A DNA stretch of 12,469 nucleotides. Origin: Ichthyophonus hoferi (Eukaryota > Opisthokonta > Ichthyosporea > Ichthyophonida > Ichthyophonidae). The position numbers and the translations under genes are program-made. This document shows positions 1-8,417 of this stretch, piece by piece. How positions within the stretch are numbered: position 1 is the stretch's first letter; each line of letters starts with the position of its first letter. The notes under the pieces are model-generated. The model searched no databases and was not told the DNA's origin. It saw nothing but the letters and a program-made list of their open reading frames with translations. The stretch spans positions 11,012-23,480 of the forward strand of contig NAOQ01000179.1 in the NCBI GenBank assembly GCA_002751075.1. The letters run 5' to 3'.

Positions 1-512
1 GAAAACTACTAAATAATCTAATATATATAATACTAATGTGTCACAGTCATTTAATTGGCGATGGTTTGCACGAGTATTTTAATTATTCTCTATATTATTG
101 GCTATTTATAATTTCATTAAGTACTCATTAAACTCTTTTGAGAAATACATTTTGACCTATAGTTATTCATCATTATTACGTATTATTAATAGTATGAGCA
201 TGAGAGATTTCGAAAATGTTATCTATCACTATTCTTACTTCATCTACTTTATCTTTCCCAAACCCATTAGCATTTTTTACTACTGGTTTTGTCTGACACA
301 TATGGAGTATCTTTGATAAAACTCTTAGCTAGTGAAAGCCTTTATGTATTATAGCCATAGCTTATTATCTATCAGACTACTTACATGTTTATAGCACATT
401 CATTATCATATGAGATTTGAACAGCCTTTTACTAAGACCTAATATCTACTATCTGGTCATAAAGCTTCTGGTAGAAGAGTAACCTGTCAGTTATACCAGA
501 GCCTAGATATGG

Positions 513-553
513 ATATGATGCTTAGTTAAATGGTTACAAACTAGGCATCATAT
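513..553. repeat. Short inverted repeat, 15-bp stem
   Basis: Arms 513-527 and 539-553 (left arm begins atatgatgc, right arm ends gcatcatat) pair over 15 positions with one G:T wobble around an 11-nt loop. It could be a hairpin in RNA or the core of a small palindromic element. No function can be assigned. Confidence 0.75.
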
Positions 554-721
554 TAGAGTTCAAATTAAAACCCACAATATGTGGAAACCCCAAGCCTCAA
601 CTTAAACACTATCATTTTTCTGTAAAGCATTATTACAAATAACTGTTCTATATAAGAATTAAAGAACAAAAGAACGCTAGCTGTGCTAGTATTCGGGAGG
701 GGCTAAGTCACAGTACACAAC

Positions 722-731
722 TTTTATATAG
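722..731 (+). promoter_or_regulatory. TATA-like box upstream of a possible small ORF
   Basis: The sequence ttttatatag lies about 50 nt before the ATG at 782, with a TCA initiator-like triplet near 758, a plausible core-promoter spacing. TATA-like strings are common in such AT-rich DNA, so this is weak. Confidence 0.2.
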
Positions 732-781
732 CGACCAATAATCATTAGTCTCTATTTATCAAAAACACTGCACAATAAATT

Positions 782-916
782 ATGTCTAGCAATTCCTCTA
801 GCGCACAAACAGAAAACATCCTATGGAATATTCACAAGTACGGTGCACATTTTAACTGGACACACGGTTTCACCAATACAAAGCAGGACATCATAACGAT
901 TGATGTCAATTATTAA
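782..916 (+). CDS. Possible small ORF, 44 aa, unknown
   Basis: Begins MSSNSSSAQTENILWN, contains GAHFNWTHGFTNTK and ends ITIDVNY followed by TAA. No family is recognised. It differs from its surroundings: G+C is about 38%, against a visibly lower background, and the composition is mixed rather than the Phe/Tyr/Ile-rich pattern of chance frames nearby. A TATA-like box lies upstream and a stem-loop begins ten bases after the stop. It may be a real small gene, a decayed exon or chance. Confidence 0.22.
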   Translation: MSSNSSSAQTENILWNIHKYGAHFNWTHGFTNTKQDIITIDVNY

Positions 917-925
917 AAAAGATTA

Positions 926-950
926 GGTTCGACTCCACTTTAGTTGAACC
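926..950 (+). other. Stem-loop containing a Pol III B-box-like sequence
   Basis: Arms 926-934 and 942-950 form a 9-bp stem with one G:T wobble and a 7-nt loop. The left arm plus loop start contains ggttcgactcc, a full match to the Pol III B-box consensus GGTTCGANTCC. A tRNA is not supported because no T-arm pairing or A box was found. Confidence 0.5.
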
Positions 951-2600
951 GGCATGTGATCTAAATTCATTTCTGATTGGTTCAGTCTATTTAGTGAGCC
1001 ACAAACTTACAGCTAATTGGTCACCACTTTAAGGTTCTTTCATATTCTTTGTTCATATCTTTCATACCTTATGTGCAATAATCCGCCTGGGCGGCCGGGG
1101 AGAAGTATTAAAACAGGGATATTTAATTATTTTAGATATTTATTTGTATAATTATAATCATTTAATATTATTAACTATTACATATGTATTCTGGAGAAAT
1201 AATTGGTGCCATCTATTTCTGTTAAATACCAATCCATAATCAAGTATTTATGTATTTGCCAGGATTAGAAATTTATATGCTTTAGTTTCAGAAAGTTTGC
1301 TTCAACGTTTTCTCAGGGGGTAATACATTTTTTACTACATAACAAAGTAAATATTGTATACTCACCAACCATTTTTAATTATTTAATTTAAATTTAAATT
1401 TTGTGCACTTTATTATTAGAAAACTAATATTCAAAGTTCCTATGTGTATTGCACATAAACAAACTTTAAAATATACTTTAATATCCGTGAATATTCAACC
1501 ACCCTCTGGTCCCCTTGGGACTTGTTTGGTTCGGTTTTTAAAGTATTTTTATTTGAGATTGGGGTTAACAATCCAAAAAACAAAAGAAAAAAAAGGCAGG
1601 TGAAATATATACCTGCTTGATTTTTTTCCTGAAGGCTAAGCTACAAATATTATAGGGGAAAGGGTTTGGGTTGTAGTTTTACACTTTCTTCTCTCTCTCT
1701 CTGTCTTTCATTTTTTCTCCACTAGACGAACATTCATATATTGCACATTATAGCTCGTTACATGTATTTGCTTGTCTATACCTGTCTTCATTTTAGTTGA
1801 AATTTTCTTGTATTTAACCAGTAGCAACATACATTCGGGGCATCTGGATGAGCTCCTTGAATAAATGTGACCAATTGTACTACACATTATTTTAAAAATT
1901 ACTATTATACCCAATAAGCCTAATATAATGATTACCAATACTATCATTGTTAATAATAATGATAATAATTCGGCTGAAGATGCTTATTTTTATTGTATGC
2001 CTTCCTTTTTTGTGTGACTATATCTCTGTGTGTTTATAACTCACACCACCTCATGCCTATCCTTCACCAATTTTATATATATACATAGATTAATGTCAAG
2101 CATTTGCCCACACTACTGATACATTGTTATGGTTGCTGTGGTTTTGTGGGCAAGCTTTATGAGAGAGTGTAGTTCTTAGAAGTATATATGATTCTTATAC
2201 TGGCGCTGTCTTTGTATTTACTTATATTTACATCACTGGACCCACCTACACCACCTACTACGCACACGCAAAGTAATTTAATATAATATTTTTTAGTATA
2301 GTGTAGTGTAATATAATATATATATATATGACCTCAGAACTGTGACTATATTGTTTTCAAAGTCATTTGCATTCTTGTGTATTTATAAGACACTAATAGT
2401 TATATACAATATGTTTATATACATAAAATACTCTTAACTATACGTTTATAAATCAGTCAGACAAAACTATATTGAACCATTACATTATCCTTTTAGTTTC
2501 TATCGAGTAAATATATCTTATTAAGAGTAGTATTAATTAGGCTGATATTAAATATGGTGGCATAATATTCTTTCAATGACTTCATTAGCTAAGTATATAT
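951..2600. other. AT-rich non-coding stretch, no gene recognised
   Basis: Contains a GC patch at 1083-1100, a pyrimidine run near 1684-1707, a TAATAATAATGATAATAA run near 1950-1970, and TA-rich runs near 2276-2330 and 2596-2609. A minus-strand frame (1947 to 1708) starts with a hydrophobic run resembling a membrane segment, but composition alone can explain it. No exon with convincing splice sites and known motifs was found. Confidence 0.5.
1083..1100. other. Isolated GC-rich patch
   Basis: Seventeen of eighteen bases are G or C (ccgcctgggcggccgggg) inside strongly AT-rich DNA. The first twelve bases form a CCGCC-TG-GGCGG palindrome. Function unknown; it could be a GC-box-like site or remnant of inserted sequence. 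Confidence 0.6.
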
Positions 2601-2629
2601 ATATATATGCATACTATCAGGCATACTCG

Positions 2630-2720
2630 CATATTATACTATTATACTATCATGTTATCACACTATCCAACCATCATACACTCGATCATACTATCATACT
2701 ACCATACTATTATACATACG
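2630..2720. repeat. Degenerate CATACTAT-type tandem repeat
   Basis: Repeating tactatcata/catactat units with scattered substitutions. Related units recur at about 9005-9068 and 9486-9520, and the pentanucleotide array of intron 6 is similar. Confidence 0.75.
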
Positions 2721-2844
2721 TAAGTACATTTAATGCATAAAGCCAATCATCTGAATCCTCCGTAACCTTTATGAAAAAATGCGTTAAGATGTTTGGCTGG
2801 ATGGCTAATAGTTATATTGATATAAGCCTTCCCTATCTTACCTA

Positions 2845-2905
2845 CACCTACATATATATACATATACATAAACATATACACATACATATACAGATAGACA
2901 CATGC
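2845..2905. repeat. TA/CA-rich simple repeat
   Basis: Alternating acatat/atacat units. The two opposed open frames here, rich in Tyr, Ile and His, are products of this repeat and are not called as genes. Confidence 0.75.
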
Positions 2906-3016
2906 CCTGTATATGTATCTGAAGTTATCTATCACTATGCAAGCTATTACATCTCTCAGGCAGCCTGCCTGGCAGTTAACAAAAAATGCCGCTGGAATGG
3001 TAGGTGGTGCCTTTAA

Positions 3017-3548
3017 AATTTTAATTTAATCATGTTACTGGCTAGTGTAATCTTGTCTTAATTTAGGGATTTGAGGTAGTTGAAGAGATTTTACAGTGAG
3101 TGCTGGTATATATTTAGCCACTGCCTAACTGTTAATAATATGGAACGCCCTTATTCGCGAGTAGTCATTAAGTTCTATTTTCCATTGCCACTATATTATA
3201 TCTACCCATAAGTATGCAATTATAAAAACCAGTACAGTTTAATAAAAACCTACACCAACCCAAACGCGATGTTATTATTTCCTTTCTATTATCACTCAGA
3301 CAAACTTACTTCACAACAAATATCAACAACAATTTCACCATCTCCTCTCCCTCTATTGTTGCTTATCTACGTCTTTTATTAGTTTGCTTGTTTTAATAAA
3401 TTTTATTCTATGTATTCTTTTACCATTTCATCTCTCCCTTTTTCAAATTTATTTTTTTCCTTGATCCTTGATTTCCTTGTGTACAATCTATCACACATAA
3501 CCTCATTATACTCACCAACACACCTACCCATGATTGGTGCACTATCAG
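3017..3548. other. Region upstream of first D2HGDH exon; missing start may lie here or further upstream
   Basis: No coding exon could be fixed. The stretch 3280-3520 is rich in pyrimidines on the + strand, which fits either a long intron 3' end or a promoter. The ATG at 3530 is not in frame with exon 1, its reading ends at TAG 3566-3568, and it cannot be the start unless the sequence or splicing differs. Confidence 0.4.
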
Positions 3549-3656
3549 ATATGCTATCGTGCATTTAGATCTACCGCATCATGTTTAATCGCACACTCAC
3601 GTGTAGCTCTGACATCAGAGCAATATAAGAATGTTCACCGGGCCAACTTTAAAACA
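3549..3656 (+). CDS. D2HGDH: D2HGDH exon 1 in window (targeting segment and LTSEQY motif)
   Basis: Reads [20 protein letters not shown] then [16 protein letters not shown]. The second part matches the family N-terminus (human LTRERYPVRRLPFST). The first part has arginines, serines and alanines and no acidic residue, as in a mitochondrial presequence. The frame is open from 3534 but has no in-frame ATG, so translation must start in an exon further upstream or differently from this model. The 5' boundary is a choice between acceptor AGs at 3547-3548 (phase 0) and 3567-3568. A pyrimidine-rich stretch at about 3420-3520 fits a 3' splice site. The 3' end is either 3656 (donor GTAGGT, preferred) or 3660 (donor GTGGAC). 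Confidence 0.8.
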
Positions 3657-6600
3657 GTAGGTGGACAGTAATAATATATATATATGTACATATGCATAGT
3701 TATGGAAAATATGAGTATTGGTTGTTTGTCTTTTAACTGACTTGTTATTGGTATTTTTAATTAATTAATTATATCATTATTGTTTTGCTCCGGACCTATC
3801 ATTTTGACCAATCAAATAATATTTTTACATTGCTTCATTATACTTTACATAAGAATATTTTTTTCTAGTTATGTATATATATTGAGTACCAATAAATAAG
3901 TTTATAATTATATCTATACATATTTAATTATTATTATTTTTATTAATTAATGAGCATTACATTGACTTGGTAATGGTAGGAATATTGGTAATAGTAGTAA
4001 AAATAACAGCAAAAAAACCAAATAATAATAATAATAATACTATTATACACATATATTTATACATATATATATACAACATACTAACATTTATTTTTATGAT
4101 TTTTCATGACCTATAATAATATGTCTAGAACATTTCTAGTTTGCCAACCAATCAATTATATTACATAATCCTGATAAAAAAATTTATTGTACAGTTCCTT
4201 GGTAAGAATGGCTAAGAGGTAGGATGATATAGGTGGTGTATGTGCACACATACATTAAAATTTTTTTTGATTAATTAAAAAGAATTAAATTGAAACAATT
4301 CTGATTGCAGTTTTTGGTTTAATAGTCTGTGGTAATTGGTATGTTGATTGGTGTTTTACTAGTCAATGTATAATCGGCCTATGTCCATTCAGGAAATGGG
4401 GTAGGGGTTAAAATTATATATAAAAAAAAAAACAACAAAATTAAGCAATTAAAAACAAACTAATTTTATATAATATGATCAGTTATAAGTAGTATTTAAG
4501 TGTAGTATATGCTATACCCAATTATAAATATCCATTGCCGTAACTGACCAATAATCCATCGCTACTACCCACAGCTAGACAGTGATGACATTTCTTTTTT
4601 TAAAGGCTTTATGGACCCAGTCAGAGTAAACACTGACTCAGATGTATGTTTTATGTCATTCCTATTGTCTTTATTCCCCTTTCTATTGTTTGTTATAATT
4701 GTTAAATCCTTTTAAAATGGATCCATACTATTGGTTGGATAATACATAGGACTAAGAGGTTTCTATGGTAACAGATTTACCGCGTCATGACTTTTCATTA
4801 AACAATTTATATTTGATAACCCGAAAACCACCCGTTCTCTTACATAATTAATCGCAGTTTAGTTGCATATTACTTAAGATAATTTCATTATTAATATTTA
4901 CTTACTGGTCAATATATATATAGCTATCTATCTATTCTTGACATGTACTTTACAATTTTCGGGTTAAATATGAAGTAGAGATGCTCTCGCCCTAGTAGTA
5001 CTGTTAAGATTATTGAGGGAGAATAGTAATGGTCTTTAACACATGGTGTCTTATTTTAGTAGTGGGTTTTGTGTCGTATGATCGGTTTGTTTTAAGTATA
5101 AAAGAAACTTTATCAGGGCACCATTGACAATTTGAACTAAACACACATATATATACATATACATATACACATATACTAATATTTATATAGGAGTTGGAAG
5201 CCTATAATATAGACTGGATAAAAAAATATCGCGGAAGCAGCCGATTAGTTCTCAAACCTAAATCCACTGAGGAAGTGTCAAAGATATTGGCCTATTGCAA
5301 CAATAAGAGGTACGACTTTAATTTGAATATTTTAATATTTTAATAGCCATTATTTGGTTGGTGGGACCATGTATATGTATATGTTTGTATTGTTGATAGG
5401 TTGGTTATAAAAAATTATTTTTCAAACTTTTAGTTTTCAACTATAACAGGTCAAACATACCCAGTAAGGGTTTTAAAATAATGGTCTGTTGTAATAGGTG
5501 TGTGCTTAGATAGGTGGCCCACTCAACTGTTAACATTAATGTTATATTTTAAATATATTAAAATTTTAAAATTAAAAATTAAAAAGAATAATTAAATAAA
5601 CCTTCTTTTTTTTTATCAATTAATTTATAATTCTAAGTCAAACTTGGGTAACTATACCTACCTTCTTTGTAGGGCTAGAATCTTTTTTCTTAAGGTATAT
5701 TTGACATTTACTTCTCACTACCTTTCAATTGAATAATTATATTTTCAGGGACCAATCATAGCATATCTTATTATTATTTCCTAGAAATTTTAATTATAAA
5801 CTAATTGTGGATTGCTTAGATGATTCTCTTTGATTGGTTGGTATAAAACAGTTGTTAATCATTATCCCCTGAGTGGGATCAAAGTTCTTGTTACAACGTA
5901 AAGCTAGACGGTGCTAGCCCTAACTATCAATATTTATATATACGTATGATTAGCGGATAGTGATGATTAAATTGACAACCTAATGGCCTCTATAGGTTGG
6001 CAATTGTTCCTCAGGGTGGAAATACAGGCCTAGTAGGTAAGTGTCTTGCTTCTGTGATGGTAAATTGGTAAATGGCAGTATTACAACCCCTCCCCCCCTT
6101 TACCAGGTTGGACTGTTGCAACTTGCTTGTGTGTATGTATTTATGTGGGTATGTAGTTTACGTGTGTGTGAGTTAAGACAGTTATGTAATTTAATGTAGG
6201 TAAGATTTTTATATCAATTAATCTAACAGCACCCAATCATAATTCCTTTCTCAGGAGGGAGTGTACCAGTGTTTGATGAGATTGTTCTTTCAATGGGGCT
6301 TATGAACAAAATTCTTCACTTCGATGACGTGTCCGGTGAGTATATATATGTGTGTATATGTGAGTGGGTGGGTATATATACTTTACATATCTCATTACAG
6401 AGATATTTTGACTCCTAAACATACAGGTATTTACTTAATCTCTCTTCGGATGTGTTTTTTATCTGCTCATTCATTGGACTATGAACAAAAGTATTGTAGA
6501 TAAAAATTAATATTTTCATATTATCTCGATATATGTTATAAATAATTATTATAAATAAATAATTATTTAATTATTAAAACATGCTAACCAATCAACATGT

Positions 6601-8385
6601 CTTATCTCAGGGATTTTAACGTGTGAGGCAGGCTGCATATTGGAGTGGTTAAACGATCAAATGGCCGATAAGGGATTTATGATGCCGTTAGATCTGGGTG
6701 CCAAAGGCAGGTATGTTAGTGCAGTAGTTTTCAATTCTTAACTTTTGTGTTCCATTGGATGTTTTTTTTTTTCCTCGGACTACCTTACCAAAATATGTTA
6801 TATTATGTTGTATTATACTCTATTATATTATATTATAAATAATAATATTTAATAATAGTATAAAGTGTATTTGGCGATAAAAAGAAGATAAACCCATAGC
6901 CTCAATTATTATTGATGTGTTAAAATATATGCTGTGGTATTTTTGCGTGATTATTCGGTTTAATTATATATTATAAATTTAAAATATCCCTTTAATTATG
7001 TGAATTCATAGGCGAAGTAAAATATATAAAGTATTGTTTTTTTAGAAATTATTCTTCAGAGATTAATGGTTGGTGTGTTAGTATATGTAGATATTATATT
7101 ATGTTGTTATATTGTGTATAATGCTATCTAATATTATGTGGTGCAATGTAGAGTATTGTATAATATATGATATACTGTGGAATATAGTATAGCACGGGTT
7201 ATGCTGATACGATGTGATGATAGGGTGATATTATACAATATAATACCGTATAAGGCTGTGATATGCTATTAAGACCTTGTATATCCTCTCCTATTCTACT
7301 ATATTTTATTATACCATACCCTACCATACTATACCATATTATACCATACCATACCATACTATACCGTACTATATTTTACTATACTATATCGTACTATACC
7401 ATTTTATACCAGATTATGCCGTATCATATCATACTAAAGCATACCATACTATACTATACTATACTATACTATACTATACCCTTTTATATTATATCATACC
7501 ATACCCTTCCGTACACCCATACAGCATTCTAACATGGCTACATACACCCATATACTGTGCAGTTGTCATATAGGTGGTAATGTGGCTACGAATGCTGGAG
7601 GTATCCATTTTCTTCGCTATGGCAATCTACATGGGAATGTGTTAGGCCTAAAAGTGGTACGTACAATATAATATGATATGGTATAATATGGTATAATATG
7701 GTATAATATGGTATGGTATGGTATAATATGGTATAATATGGTATGGTATGGTATGGTATAGTATAGTATAGTATGGTATGGTATAGTACAATAAGATATG
7801 ATAGAATAGGATAGGATATATAAGATGGTAATATCATATCTGTCTTATCTGATAGTGTTCTTTTTATTTCTATCTCTATTTCTCTCTATCTCTCTATTTC
7901 TATTTTTTGCTCAATCTCTCTCTCTTCCTCGCCCTATCTGTTTATCACCTACTATATATATTTATCTTTCTATCCCCTCTGCTACCTCTGAGTTAATATC
8001 ATTTGATATGTTTCTATAGGGCTGGAACAGTGGTGCTCTATATCCTAACATTATATTTTATTCTTATAGAGATTATAATTGAATGTACTAAGCTTTTTTG
8101 AGAGAGCATATAGGGATAAGTCAATATTTACTCCTATATAAAAATCTATACCTGCATTAATCGGTAATTGACGCCAATCAGAGCAAATAATCTAAGTGAT
8201 TGACAACTAGTTTGCAATTATTATTGGTAGTAAAATATTATGTGAGCATATGATGGCACGTAAAGAGTATAATATATTCGGCATATATAGAATCAAAGGA
8301 ATCAAAAAGAATATTTGAAACCTTGTTAAGGTAGAAAGGTTCTAGCCCAAGATAGACAGTTATCTGTATAGATATAATAGGGTTA

Positions 8386-8417
<32 letters not shown>

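Larger units (their letters stand above)
1..781. other. AT-rich intergenic or upstream sequence without recognisable gene
   Basis: No conserved protein, tRNA or rRNA was recognised on either strand. The open stretches here, such as 98-316, are rich in Phe, Tyr, Ile and Ser, as expected from random AT-rich DNA. Notable items are the hairpin at 513-553 and a TATA-like stretch at about 723-731. Confidence 0.6.
6711..7562 (+). other. D2HGDH: D2HGDH intron 6 (852 nt), repeat-rich
   Basis: Phase 2. Its second half consists almost wholly of simple repeats: a degenerate GTATAATAT-type array (about 7080-7255) and then an ATACC/ATACT array in opposite sense (7263-7505). Open frames in this stretch only mirror the repeat. 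Confidence 0.85.

Noticed and set aside
926-960. tRNA gene suggested by ggttcgactcc
   Set aside because: The T-arm stem does not pair in a tRNA arrangement, no A box or anticodon arm precedes it, and the bases instead form a simple stem-loop.
1708-1947. Minus-strand frame beginning with a hydrophobic membrane-like run and containing RCPEC
   Set aside because: Hydrophobic Ile/Val/Leu runs arise readily from AT-rich DNA; no homology, promoter or splice context supports it. Kept only as a weak possibility.
2987-3001. ATGCCGCTGGAATG before GTAGGT as the missing first D2HGDH exon
   Set aside because: Joining it in phase to the acceptor at 3568 creates TGA at the junction, and the phase-0 acceptor at 3548 does not fit.
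7263-7573. Two overlapping + strand open frames of about 90-98 codons, full of Tyr, Ile, His and Pro
   Set aside because: They are direct translations of the ATACY pentanucleotide array in two registers and run into exon 7 in a different frame from the enzyme.
7586-7837. Minus-strand open frame of 83 codons
   Set aside because: It translates the GTATA/GGTAT array on the opposite strand and overlaps exon 7 antisense; no conserved protein features.
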